Shown here piece by piece: positions 1 to 8,237 of a stretch of 64,000 nucleotides of DNA. The position numbers and the translations under genes were made by a program. Under the pieces are notes generated by a model, which was not told where the DNA came from, did not search any database, and saw nothing but the letters and a program-made list of their open reading frames with translations. The first letter of the stretch is position 1. Each line of letters opens with the position of its first letter. The DNA is from Treponema socranskii subsp. socranskii VPI DR56BR1116 = ATCC 35536 (GTDB lineage Bacteria > Spirochaetota > Spirochaetia > Treponematales > Treponemataceae), in NCBI RefSeq assembly GCF_000468115.1, contig NZ_AVQI01000008.1, positions 1 through 64,000 on the forward strand, written 5' to 3'.

Positions 1-12
1 TTTTGCTCGCTC

Positions 13-42
13 TTGACGTACTGTCTCCGAATTTGCTATAGT
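13..42 (+). promoter_or_regulatory. sigma-70 promoter for tRNA-His/tRNA-Arg
   Basis: TTGACG (13-18), an 18-bp spacer and TATAGT (37-42) lie 25 bp before tRNA-His. The -10 context TTTGCTATAGTT is repeated in the next tRNA promoter at 359-387, which supports the call. Predicted from sequence only. Confidence 0.65.
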
Positions 43-67
43 TTTCGGGCATTGCAAATGCGCTACG

Positions 68-139
68 GTGCCTGTAGTTCAGTGGTAGAGCGCCAGATTG
101 TGGATCTGGTTGTCGTGGGTTCAATCCCCACCAGGCACC
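68..139 (+). tRNA. tRNA-His(GTG)
   Basis: Cloverleaf with acceptor arm GTGCCTG/CAGGCAC and anticodon GTG in the loop of the stem around 95-111. The base before the acceptor is G (67) and the discriminator is C (139), which gives the extra G-1:C73 pair expected of tRNA-His. No 3' CCA is encoded. Confidence 0.95.
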
Positions 140-212
140 CGCTTTTATAAAAATTAATAAAAAAGACGCCGCCGATTGCCTGAACGCTCGCGGCTTCGAA
201 ATCCTTCCGAAA

Positions 213-286
213 GCGTTTATAGCTCAACTGGATAGAGCAACGGACTTCGAATCCGTAGGTTGCGTGTTCGAGTCACGCTAAACGCA
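213..286 (+). tRNA. tRNA-Arg(TCG)
   Basis: Acceptor GCGTTTA pairs with TAAACGC. The anticodon loop CTTCGAA gives anticodon TCG (codon CGA). The D-loop and T-arm (TTCGAGT) are intact. The discriminator is A and no CCA is encoded. It is probably co-transcribed with tRNA-His. Confidence 0.93.
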
Positions 287-358
287 ATTTTTCCACCCTG
301 CACTGTCTTCGTCGCTTCCCGTCGCATTCGAGTGCCTGCAAAAAATCGCATAACGTAC

Positions 359-387
359 TTGCCATTTTATTTTATTTTTGCTATAGT
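359..387 (+). promoter_or_regulatory. sigma-70 promoter for the Lys-Leu-Gly-Gly tRNA cluster
   Basis: TTGCCA (359-364), exactly 17 bp, then TATAGT (382-387), 33 bp before tRNA-Lys. The interval between tRNA-Arg and tRNA-Lys holds nothing else I can recognise. Confidence 0.75.
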
Positions 388-420
388 TATAACATTCAGC
401 CACTGTCGTGGATTGAGTAC

Positions 421-493
421 GGGCCATTAGCTCAGCTGGTAGAGCAACAGACTCTTAATCTGTGGGTCGTCGGTTCGAAGCCGGCATGGCTCA
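421..493 (+). tRNA. tRNA-Lys(CTT)
   Basis: Acceptor GGGCCAT/ATGGCTC. The anticodon loop CTCTTAA gives anticodon CTT (codon AAG). The T-loop TTCGAAG is canonical and no CCA is encoded. Confidence 0.94.
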
Positions 494-529
494 AGCCTTG
501 TGTGAGATGAGAAGGCACGCACTCTTTAT

Positions 530-610
530 GCGAGAGTGGTGAAACGGCAGACACGCCGGATTTAGGTTCCGGTGCCTTACGGCGTAAGGGTTCAAGTCCC
601 TTCTCTCGCA
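530..610 (+). tRNA. tRNA-Leu(TAG)
   Basis: A class II tRNA with acceptor GCGAGAG/CTCTCGC, a long variable arm (about 575-590) and anticodon TAG (codon CTA). The discriminator is A, as expected for leucine. No CCA is encoded. Confidence 0.93.
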
Positions 611-645
611 ATTCCGATGCCTGAGGTGTTGCGACATACAGATTT

Positions 646-717
646 GCGGGAATAGCTCAGTGGTAGAGCGCCACCTTGCCAAGGTGGATGTCGCGGGTCC
701 AACTCCCGTTTCCCGCT
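646..717 (+). tRNA. tRNA-Gly(GCC), copy 1
   Basis: Acceptor GCGGGAA/TTCCCGC, anticodon loop CTTGCCA (anticodon GCC) and discriminator T. It is identical over its 72 nt to copy 2 at 762-833, while the flanks differ, so this is a gene duplication kept for dosage. No CCA is encoded. Confidence 0.94.
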
Positions 718-761
718 CGAGTACCGAAGCTTACAGCGCCGGAAAACGCAAAGAATTATTT

Positions 762-833
762 GCGGGAATAGCTCAGTGGTAGAGCGCCACCTTGCCAAGG
801 TGGATGTCGCGGGTCCAACTCCCGTTTCCCGCT
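762..833 (+). tRNA. tRNA-Gly(GCC), copy 2
   Basis: Identical in sequence to the tRNA-Gly at 646-717, 116 bp further on. It is the last tRNA of the cluster and is followed at once by an intrinsic terminator. No CCA is encoded. Confidence 0.94.
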
Positions 834-841
834 TAAAAGTA

Positions 842-877
842 AAAGCGATTCGGAGCAATCTGAATCGCTTTTTTTAT
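842..877 (+). terminator. intrinsic terminator of the tRNA cluster
   Basis: AAGCGATTC pairs with GAATCGCTT and is followed by a run of T, directly after the second tRNA-Gly. It separates the tRNA operon from tig. Confidence 0.85.
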
Positions 878-908
878 TCGTACGGAGATTACTGGTAAGG
901 AGCGAAGC

Positions 909-2276
909 GTGGAACTCAAAAAAGAATTCACCGACCTTGAAAAATCGGCGGTAAAACTCACCGTCACCGTTTCACAAAAAGACGTCGCGGCCGCATACGC
1001 GGAAACGCTCGGCAAATATCTAAAGCAGGCGCAGATTCCTGGCTTCAGAAAAGGCCACGTGCCGGCGAATATTCTCGAACGCAAATTCGGAGAGGGCATC
1101 AAAGCCGATACGGTAAGCGATATAATCGACAAAGCGCTCAACGAAATCTTTGAAGACGATGCGGAAAAGGCAAACCGTCCGCTCCCCTACGCTCAGCCCG
1201 TCATGGAAAAAATGCCGGAACTCGACGCTGCCGAAGATTTAAGCTTTTCTCTCACCTATGACGTGTATCCCAAAGTCGACGTCAAAAACTTTTCGGGCAT
1301 TACGATAAAAGAGCCGCAGGTCGTAATCGGCGACAAAGAGATCAATGAAGAGCTCAAAGCCGTGCAGGAGCGCAATGCGGTCGTCATCGACAAAAAAGAC
1401 GACGAAAAAGTCGAAAAGGACAATATCGTTACGATCAATTATGCCGAACTCGACGAAAACGGAAACGAAATCGCAGGGACAAAGCGCGAAGATTTCGTCT
1501 TTACGGCGGGATCGAACGGTACGTTGTACCGCATCGACGACGACGTCATCGGCATGAAAAAAGGCGAAACGAAAACGATTACGAAAACCTACGCAAAAGA
1601 CGACAAAGACAAAACGCTTGCGGGCACGACGAAAAAAATCGGCGTAACGGTTACCGCAATCAAAATACGCAACCTTCCCGCACTCGACGACGAACTTGCG
1701 CAGGACGTGAGCGAAAAATACAAAACGCTCGACGACTTAAAAAAAGCCATCATAAAAAATATGGAAAGCGCGAAGGAACGGCGTATCGGAGAAATTAAAA
1801 ACAACGAACTGCTTTCCCGGCTTGTCGAAAAAAATCCCTTCGATATCCCTTCTTCCATGCTCGACACGGAACTCGAAAACCGCTGGTATTCGATGGCGCA
1901 GCAGTTTCAGACGACGCCGGAACAGCTTGAAAAGATGTTTTCGTCGGCAAAACAGACGAAAGCCGATATACTCAAAGAGTGGGCGCCCGCAAGCGAAAAA
2001 ATGCTTAAAAGCAGAATTATCGTAGACAATTTGATCCGCGCGCGCAATATTTCCGTTACGCCCGAAGATGTCGAAGCGCGCTATAAAGAAATCGCCGACA
2101 AGGGCGGCATAAGCGTCGACGAAGTGAAAAAGCACTACGAAGACGCAAAAGCAAAAGAATACCTCATCGACGACACAAAAGAGCAAAAACTCTACGACGA
2201 ACTGTATAAAGAGGTGAAAACGGTAAAGGGAGATGCGATATCGTTCGCCGATTTGTTTAAAGGGGAAAGCAACTGA
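909..2276 (+). CDS. tig: trigger factor, ribosome-associated chaperone
   Basis: A 455-residue cytosolic chaperone and peptidyl-prolyl isomerase that binds nascent chains at the ribosome exit tunnel. The order is typical: an N-terminal ribosome-binding domain with a GFRKGHVP-type loop near residue 45 (the family signature is GFRxGxxP), a central FKBP-like domain (about 150-245) and a long helical C-terminal chaperone domain. The start is GTG at 909, preceded by TAAGGAG six bases upstream. It heads a tig-clpP-clpX gene set that places nascent-chain folding beside ATP-dependent proteolysis, an order shared by many bacteria. Length is normal for the family and no defects are seen. Confidence 0.95.
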   Translation: MELKKEFTDLEKSAVKLTVTVSQKDVAAAYAETLGKYLKQAQIPGFRKGHVPANILERKFGEGIKADTVSDIIDKALNEIFEDDAEKANRPLPYAQPVMEKMPELDAAEDLSFSLTYDVYPKVDVKNFSGITIKEPQVVIGDKEINEELKAVQERNAVVIDKKDDEKVEKDNIVTINYAELDENGNEIAGTKREDFVFTAGSNGTLYRIDDDVIGMKKGETKTITKTYAKDDKDKTLAGTTKKIGVTVTAIKIRNLPALDDELAQDVSEKYKTLDDLKKAIIKNMESAKERRIGEIKNNELLSRLVEKNPFDIPSSMLDTELENRWYSMAQQFQTTPEQLEKMFSSAKQTKADILKEWAPASEKMLKSRIIVDNLIRARNISVTPEDVEARYKEIADKGGISVDEVKKHYEDAKAKEYLIDDTKEQKLYDELYKEVKTVKGDAISFADLFKGESN

Positions 2277-2327
2277 ACCCACGCCGCCTCGTTTTTTTAG
2301 TATATTGTAGTAATACAGGATGTGACT

Positions 2328-2933
2328 ATGAATGAACGGATGAACACGCTCGTCCCCTCCGTCATCGAGCGGAGCGGAAACGTCGAGAGATCCTATGATA
2401 TTTTTTCACGGCTGCTCAAAGACAGAATTATCTTTATCGACGGGGAGATAAACGACGTTACGGCGGACTTGGTCGTCGCGCAGATTCTCTTTCTCGAATC
2501 GGAAAATCCCGATAAAGACATCAGCATATACATAAACAGTCCCGGAGGATCGGTTACCTCAGGTCTTGCGATCTACGATACGATGCAGTACGTCAAGTGC
2601 CAAATCCAGACGATCTGCATGGGACAGGCTGCAAGCATGGGCGCAATCCTCCTTGCAGGCGGTACTGCGGGAAAAAGGTTCGCCCTTCCCTCTTCGCGCG
2701 TTATGATCCACCAGCCGTGGGGCGGAGTGCAGGGACAGGAAAGCGACATTTCGATTCAGGCAAAAGAAATCGTGCGTTTAAAAAAATTGACGATCGATTA
2801 TTTTGCGCATCACACGAAAAAAACGCCCGAACAGGTTGCTTCCGATATGGAACGCGATTTTTATATGTCGGCCGAAGACGCGCTTGCGTACGGCATCGTC
2901 GATCACGTTATGCCGGGGAGAAAAAAGCAATGA
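2328..2933 (+). CDS. clpP: ATP-dependent Clp protease proteolytic subunit
   Basis: A 201-residue serine peptidase that forms the tetradecameric ClpP barrel. The catalytic triad is visible: Ser103 in GQAASMGA, His128 in MIHQPWGG and Asp177 in [11 protein letters not shown] 2328 is preferred over the GTG at 2322 because AGGA (2317-2320) is then seven bases away; from the GTG it is only one base. The stop overlaps the clpX ATG by four bases (ATGA), so translation is probably coupled and subunit ratios linked. Its ATPase partner is the next gene. Confidence 0.96.
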   Translation: MNERMNTLVPSVIERSGNVERSYDIFSRLLKDRIIFIDGEINDVTADLVVAQILFLESENPDKDISIYINSPGGSVTSGLAIYDTMQYVKCQIQTICMGQAASMGAILLAGGTAGKRFALPSSRVMIHQPWGGVQGQESDISIQAKEIVRLKKLTIDYFAHHTKKTPEQVASDMERDFYMSAEDALAYGIVDHVMPGRKKQ

Positions 2934-4183
2934 AACGATTCGGAAGCGACGCGCAGTTTTGTTCGTTTTGCGGCAAACCCGCAGACGCATCGCGTCATCT
3001 CGTAGGAGCGCCTTCAGGCAATATCCACATCTGCAATCAGTGCGTCGCCGTCTGCCAAAGCATGCTCGATCAGGAAGAAGGAGAAGTCGCGCCGATTACG
3101 ATGAACGACGTCCCTACTCCGAAAGAATTCAAAGAATATCTCGATCAATATGTCGTCGGACAGGACGAAGCAAAAAAAACGCTTTCCGTCGCCGTTTACA
3201 ACCACTATAAGCGCATGTCGGTTCCAAAAAGCATGCGCAAAGACGACGACGTGCTCATCGAAAAATCGAACATACTGCTCATGGGGCCGACCGGAAGCGG
3301 AAAGACGCTGCTTGCGAAAACGCTCGCGCAAAAACTCAAAGTACCCTTCGCCATCGCCGATGCGACGACACTCACCGAAGCGGGTTATGTCGGAGAAGAC
3401 GTCGAAAACGTGCTTTTAAAATTGATAAACGCCGCAAACGGCAACATCAAAGCCGCCGAGCGCGGTATCATCTTTATCGACGAAATCGACAAAATTTCGC
3501 GCAAAAGCGAAAATACGTCGATCACGCGCGACGTGTCGGGCGAAGGCGTACAGCAGGCGCTTTTAAAAATCATCGAAGGTACGCACGCGAGCGTTCCGCC
3601 GCAGGGAGGACGCAAGCACCCGAATCAGGAGATGATCGATATCGACACGACAAACGTCCTCTTTATCTTGGGCGGCGCTTTCGTCGGTCTTGAAAAGATC
3701 ATCGAACAGCGCACTGCAGAGCGCGCAATGGGCTTCGGCAGCAACGTCGGTATGATGAACGAAGAAGACCGCATGAACCTGCTCAACCGCTGCACTCCCG
3801 ACGACCTCGTCAAATTCGGCATCATCCCCGAACTGATCGGACGGATGCCTATCACCGTCGCACTCAAAGAGCTCACGCGGGACGATTTGGTGCGCATCCT
3901 CACCGAACCGAAAAACGCGATCACAAAGCAGTTTCAAGCATCTTTCGCCCTCGACAACGTCAAACTCGAATTTACTGATGAAGCGATCGGGGAAATCGCC
4001 GACGAAGCCGTCCGCCAAAAAACCGGCGCGCGCGGACTTCGCAGCATCGTCGAAAAAATGCTGCAGGATATCATGTACGAACTCCCGTCGATCAAAGACC
4101 GCGAGCAAAAAAAGCTCGTCGTTTCGAAAGATATCGTGCAAAATAAAACCCATCTCGACGTAGGATCTCTTTTGACGGCGTAG
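2930..4183 (+). CDS. clpX: ATP-dependent Clp protease ATP-binding subunit ClpX
   Basis: A 417-residue AAA+ unfoldase that feeds substrates to ClpP. The N-terminal zinc-binding domain has Cys11, Cys14, Cys35 and Cys38. Walker A GPTGSGKT lies near residue 120 and Walker [10 protein letters not shown] near 183. Pore loop GYVGEDVE and the ClpP-docking loop IGF/LGF region are in the expected places. Length is normal. The ATG overlaps the clpP stop by four bases. No clear intrinsic terminator follows; the 254-bp gap to the next gene contains a short direct repeat (AAAGCGCAGACGAT twice between 4188 and 4226) and a promoter. Confidence 0.97.
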   Translation: MKRFGSDAQFCSFCGKPADASRHLVGAPSGNIHICNQCVAVCQSMLDQEEGEVAPITMNDVPTPKEFKEYLDQYVVGQDEAKKTLSVAVYNHYKRMSVPKSMRKDDDVLIEKSNILLMGPTGSGKTLLAKTLAQKLKVPFAIADATTLTEAGYVGEDVENVLLKLINAANGNIKAAERGIIFIDEIDKISRKSENTSITRDVSGEGVQQALLKIIEGTHASVPPQGGRKHPNQEMIDIDTTNVLFILGGAFVGLEKIIEQRTAERAMGFGSNVGMMNEEDRMNLLNRCTPDDLVKFGIIPELIGRMPITVALKELTRDDLVRILTEPKNAITKQFQASFALDNVKLEFTDEAIGEIADEAVRQKTGARGLRSIVEKMLQDIMYELPSIKDREQKKLVVSKDIVQNKTHLDVGSLLTA

Positions 4184-4331
4184 ATGTAAAGCGCAGACGA
4201 TCGCATCGCCTGGAAAGCGCAGACGATTTATCGCATTATCCGCGACTCGCATTTCATCATATTGTCCGCGAATCGTACTGCGTTTTCATATACGAAAATC
4301 GCATATATCTTTTACAATTTTCATTTCTATC

Positions 4332-4360
4332 TTGACATAATTAGCGGTTTTTGTCAGAAT
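4332..4360 (+). promoter_or_regulatory. sigma-70 promoter for the acyl-CoA synthetase gene
   Basis: A perfect TTGACA (4332-4337), 17 bp, then CAGAAT (4355-4360), 77 bp before the start codon. It lies in an AT-rich stretch after clpX. Confidence 0.7.
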
Positions 4361-4437
4361 AAAAAAACCGCACGAACGCCGATTTTGCGGACGGTATATC
4401 CGCTGCGGCGCGATGATTATTTTACGGAGTAAACCCG

Positions 4438-6432
4438 ATGAACACGAGTAAAACGATTGAAAAGATCAAATCACTTTTTGAAAAAGATGCGGCGGAAAAG
4501 CTGCCGCATAATATACCGCTTTTGCTTCGCTCCCGTGCCGAAGCCTATCCCGACTATACGTTGCAAATCGTTAAAAACGAAGTCGGCGAATACGAGCACT
4601 ACAGCTACAAGCGCGTTTACAACCGCGTCGTCGAAACGGCGTGCGCGCTGCAAAAGATCGGCGTAACGCGCGGAGCCTTTGTCGGTCTCATGTGCGACAA
4701 CCGGCGCGAATGGTTTATCCTCGATCACGCGATTTTGTCTCTCGGCGCAACCGATATTCCCCGCGGACTTGATTCGACGGGAACCGAAATGGCCTTCATA
4801 TTGAATTTCATCAAATGCGAAATCTGTATTTTTGAAAATCAAAAGCAGCTGCAAAAGCTCTTCGACTGCGGAGTTGACGTGCCGACGCTGAAGACGGTTA
4901 TCCTCATCGATTCGCCTACGGACGATGAGATAAAAAAACAGGCGAAAGCGCGCGAAATCAAAATTTGGAAATACATCGATCTTGAGGACAAAGGACGCCA
5001 CGCTTCCGAAAAAGAGCGAAAAGCGGTTGAAGCTGAAATGGATAAAACGGGCGCCGACGAAACGGCGACGATCATCTTTACGTCGGGAACGACAGGAACT
5101 CCCAAAGGCGTTATGCTTACGCACGACAACTATATCGCGCAGTGCGAAGTGGTAAAGCTCGCCCTTCCGACGACGAAAGACGAAGATATCTGGCTGTCGG
5201 TGCTTCCCGTATGGCACAGTTTCGAGCGCGCGTTTCAATATTTTATCGTCGCGCTCAAAAGCAGCATCGCGTATTCGAAACCGTCGGCCGCTATCATGCT
5301 TTCCGATATGGCGAAAGTTCATCCGACGTGGATGTGCGGTGTCCCCCGCCTGTGGGAATCGCTTGCAAACGGTATTTTCCGCCAGATGAAAAAAGAAAAC
5401 AGCGTTACGCAGTTTTCGTTCAACCTTGCGATCAAAATCGGAAAAGCGTTTTCGTGGGCGAGCGACCGTGTGAGGGGCCGTGTGTGCCGCTACAGAAACG
5501 GCACGCGCATCTTCGACGTTTTATACGGCATCGTTCCGTTTATCCTGCTCGCCCCGTGGTACGGTATCTGCAAAGTCGTCGTCTTTAAAAAGATCCGCGC
5601 AGTGCTCGGCGGTCACATGGTCGCGGCGATCTCCGGAGGAGGAGCGCTGCAAAGCGATATCGATTCGTTCTATCACGCGATCGGTTTCAATCTGCTCGAA
5701 GGCTACGGCATTACCGAAGCGGCTCCCGTCCTTTCGGTGCGCAATCCTTTAAAGCCGCGCTCCGGCTGCGTCGGCGTCGTATTCCCTGCGGCCGAAGTGC
5801 GCGTCGTTTCGCTCAACGAAGACGGCTCGCTCGGTACCGAAGCGCTTCCGCCCGGCAAAAAAGGCATCGTCGAAGCGAGAGGCCGCCAAATCATGAAAGG
5901 CTACTACGAGCGTCCCGATTTGACGGCTCAGGTTATCGATAAAGACGGCTGGCTCAACACGGGCGACATCGGCATGATGACGCAGGACAACGAAATCAAA
6001 ATCACGGGGCGCGCAAAGGATACGATCGTATTGCTCGGCGGAGAAAATATCGAACCCGCGGTTATCGAAGCCTCTCTTTTGAACAGCCCCTACATCGAAC
6101 GCGTCATGATCGTGGGGCAGGATAAAAAATATATCGCAGCCCTCATCGTTCCGGCAAAAGACGTGCTCACCGAGTGGGCGAACACCTCTCTTGTCATGTA
6201 CAGTTCGTGGGAGAGCCTGCTTGAATCGAACGAAGTGCAGATGTTTTTCCGCGAAGAGATCGAGCGCCGCGTAAACGAAAAGACGGGCTTCCGCACCTGC
6301 GAGCGCATCAACCGTTTTGCGCTGCTTCCGAACAGCTTTGAAGCCGGAAAAGAAGTCAATGCAAAAGGCGAAATGATGCGCTATAAGATCACGAAGATCT
6401 ACGCAAAGGAAATCAAATCCCTTTTTGCGTAA
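4438..6432 (+). CDS. AMP-forming long-chain acyl-CoA synthetase
   Basis: A 664-residue ANL-superfamily enzyme predicted to activate fatty acids to acyl-AMP and then acyl-CoA. The adenylate motif TIIFTSGTTGTPKG lies near residues 210-225. The acyl-binding and hinge motifs are also present: EGYGITEAAP near 420, LNTGDIG near 507 and a GRAKD hinge near 523. The long-chain (FadD/ACSL-like) subgroup is suggested by the length and by the insert around 300-380 with hydrophobic stretches. Treponemes lack full fatty-acid synthesis or scavenge lipids, so a role in using exogenous fatty acids for phospholipids is a reasonable inference. It is a single-gene unit with its own promoter. Substrate chain length cannot be read from the sequence. 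Confidence 0.85.
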   Translation: MNTSKTIEKIKSLFEKDAAEKLPHNIPLLLRSRAEAYPDYTLQIVKNEVGEYEHYSYKRVYNRVVETACALQKIGVTRGAFVGLMCDNRREWFILDHAILSLGATDIPRGLDSTGTEMAFILNFIKCEICIFENQKQLQKLFDCGVDVPTLKTVILIDSPTDDEIKKQAKAREIKIWKYIDLEDKGRHASEKERKAVEAEMDKTGADETATIIFTSGTTGTPKGVMLTHDNYIAQCEVVKLALPTTKDEDIWLSVLPVWHSFERAFQYFIVALKSSIAYSKPSAAIMLSDMAKVHPTWMCGVPRLWESLANGIFRQMKKENSVTQFSFNLAIKIGKAFSWASDRVRGRVCRYRNGTRIFDVLYGIVPFILLAPWYGICKVVVFKKIRAVLGGHMVAAISGGGALQSDIDSFYHAIGFNLLEGYGITEAAPVLSVRNPLKPRSGCVGVVFPAAEVRVVSLNEDGSLGTEALPPGKKGIVEARGRQIMKGYYERPDLTAQVIDKDGWLNTGDIGMMTQDNEIKITGRAKDTIVLLGGENIEPAVIEASLLNSPYIERVMIVGQDKKYIAALIVPAKDVLTEWANTSLVMYSSWESLLESNEVQMFFREEIERRVNEKTGFRTCERINRFALLPNSFEAGKEVNAKGEMMRYKITKIYAKEIKSLFA

Positions 6433-6444
6433 AACGACTGCCGC

Positions 6445-8151
6445 CTACAAAATATCTTTTGCCGCCTGAGCTCCGGCGATTCTTCCGAAAATGAGGGCTG
6501 CGGAAAAATTTGCGCTCGTATCGGTGACTTCGCCAGCAGCATAAGCACCGGGAATAATCGCGCCGCCGGCATCGAGGCACTGCGCGTTTTCATTGCACAC
6601 GACGCCGCCCTTTGTCATGTGAATGGCGGATTTGATATTCAGCGCATAGTACGGACCTGCAGCATTAAACGGACGCGAGGGTTGTTTTTTGCGCAGCGCG
6701 TCTTCAATTTCGCCGGCGGCGGCTCTATTGTAGTCGTTCACCGTTTTAACAAAATTACCTTTGTTTACGCCGATTTTTTCAGCCAGCGCTTCCATCGTAT
6801 CGGCTTTGACGCCGAGTCCTTTTTTAATATGATCGCCGATACGGAACGAAAAATCGACCATCCCCTGATCGAAAATCATCCAGCAATTTTTACCCTCTTG
6901 TTTGAAAATATCCAGTCCTCGCGCAAGACCGTAGGCAACGAGTTCGTTTGTAAAACGCTCACCGTTTTTATTTACCAAAATATAATCGTATTTTTGCGGC
7001 GCAACGCGCTCACCGGTAAGTTCGCGACCGTGACTGATCATAAAGCCGAACACAACGGTTTTATCCATGTGACCGAGCTGAAAACCGTGTTTTTCAAAAA
7101 GCGGAACCATATCGCCGGTTGCGCCGATCTGATTGGATGAACGAAGCTTTGCCGTACCCACCGGAGTATATTTTTCGAGCAATGCGGGATTTTGGCAAAA
7201 ACCGCCCGTCGCGATGATAACCGCATCGGCCGTGATATCGTAGTATTCGTTTTTATGTTTTACTTTCATGCCTGCAAGGCGATTTCCTTTCATAATAAAA
7301 TCGTATGCCGCCGTCTCCGTCCGCGTTTCGATGCCGAGAGAGGCGATGCGTTTTTCAAGACCGTCGAGTATTTCTTCGCCCGCATACGCATTCGATTCTG
7401 CCATGTGGTCGCGATACTCAAACACGTAATTCAAATCGATGCCCATCTTGCGGTACCAGTCGTCCATTTTCACCGTCATATTCGTTTCGGCCGCGAGTCG
7501 CGCTTCGGAATCCCACGCCGTCTTTTTGCGGGTTTCGAGAAGCTTTGCAGCGCTGTCTTCCCGCCCGATTTTTTTCTGTGCAAGGCTCGCCGCATGATAA
7601 AAAAGCACCATATCGAATTTGCCGTTACCGCCGGTGATTCCCTCTTTTTCGATTATTAAAATATCCTTTGCTGCGACGCCGCTTTCCACAGCGGAAATCG
7701 CCGCAGCTTCGCCTGCGGGGCCGGATCCGACGATGAGTATTTTTTTATGCACGGCCGGGAGGTCTTTGCGTTTTCCCGTATCGCCGCTTTTAAAAGCGAC
7801 GGGGCCCACATCGGTGCCGGCTTTTTTCAGCGCAGCGGCGACTGCCGATTTAATCGAATACGAACTGAAACTCGCCGCGCTGACGCTGTCTACCTGCGGC
7901 GTTTGCGCTTTTAGGATACGGGATATGATTATCGGAAACGCACGCTTTTTGACGGGCGACGATTCGTGGTCGGAAACGATACGGATCGCGTCAATTGTTT
8001 TTTTCCCCGTAATATCGACTTCGACGACCATATCGCCGTTATACCCGTGCACGGTTTCGGTATACGTTACCGATCCGTCCTTTTTGCCGCCGCTTGCACC
8101 GAGCAGTATCAACGCCGCCAATGCAATCGGCACAACCGCATTCTTTTTCAT
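6445..8151 (-). CDS. exported FMN/FAD reductase of the fumarate/urocanate reductase type
   Basis: A 568-residue protein with an N-terminal export signal (residues 1-20), an FMN_bind domain (about 28-105) and a FAD_binding_2 domain beginning with the dinucleotide fold VGSGPAGEAAAISA near residue 140. The sequence SVSAASFSS near residue 78 fits the covalent flavin-attachment motif, normally SGAT followed by S or T. Such enzymes reduce fumarate, urocanate or other unsaturated acids outside the membrane; the substrate is not identifiable. ATG 8151 is chosen over the upstream ATG because AAGGAGG (8158-8164) sits six bases before it. The signal ends LLGASGGKKD, a lipoprotein-like site with Ser in place of Cys. 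It converges with the acyl-CoA synthetase, with a 12-bp gap between the stop codons. Confidence 0.85.
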   Translation of the reverse strand: MKKNAVVPIALAALILLGASGGKKDGSVTYTETVHGYNGDMVVEVDITGKKTIDAIRIVSDHESSPVKKRAFPIIISRILKAQTPQVDSVSAASFSSYSIKSAVAAALKKAGTDVGPVAFKSGDTGKRKDLPAVHKKILIVGSGPAGEAAAISAVESGVAAKDILIIEKEGITGGNGKFDMVLFYHAASLAQKKIGREDSAAKLLETRKKTAWDSEARLAAETNMTVKMDDWYRKMGIDLNYVFEYRDHMAESNAYAGEEILDGLEKRIASLGIETRTETAAYDFIMKGNRLAGMKVKHKNEYYDITADAVIIATGGFCQNPALLEKYTPVGTAKLRSSNQIGATGDMVPLFEKHGFQLGHMDKTVVFGFMISHGRELTGERVAPQKYDYILVNKNGERFTNELVAYGLARGLDIFKQEGKNCWMIFDQGMVDFSFRIGDHIKKGLGVKADTMEALAEKIGVNKGNFVKTVNDYNRAAAGEIEDALRKKQPSRPFNAAGPYYALNIKSAIHMTKGGVVCNENAQCLDAGGAIIPGAYAAGEVTDTSANFSAALIFGRIAGAQAAKDIL

Positions 8152-8190
8152 CTTCTTCCTCCTTAATATCATACATATATACCGCATTTA

Positions 8191-8218
8191 ACAGTAGCAC
8201 ATATTTCCGATATGTCAA
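8191..8218 (-). promoter_or_regulatory. promoter with internal palindrome for the flavin reductase
   Basis: On the minus strand TTGACA (8213-8218), 16 bp, then TACTGT (8191-8196) preceded by TGC, an extended -10. A perfect palindrome ACATAT-N5-ATATGT (8199-8215) fills the spacer and touches the -35 box, where a repressor would block RNA polymerase. Confidence 0.55.
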
Positions 8219-8237
8219 GAATTTTCTAACGGTACGT

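Noticed and set aside
646-833. The identical tRNA-Gly pair as an attachment site of an excised element.
   Set aside because: Only about 44 bp separate two complete tRNAs; no integrase or foreign DNA is present. Simple duplication explains it.
2597-2929. The clpX reading frame is open for 111 codons upstream of its ATG, suggesting an extended protein.
   Set aside because: The extension overlaps clpP in another frame, lacks family similarity, and the zinc domain begins right after ATG 2930.
4188-4226. Short direct repeat AAAGCGCAGACGAT after clpX as a regulatory site.
   Set aside because: Only two copies in a gene-end region, not associated with a promoter; it may be chance or a small duplication.
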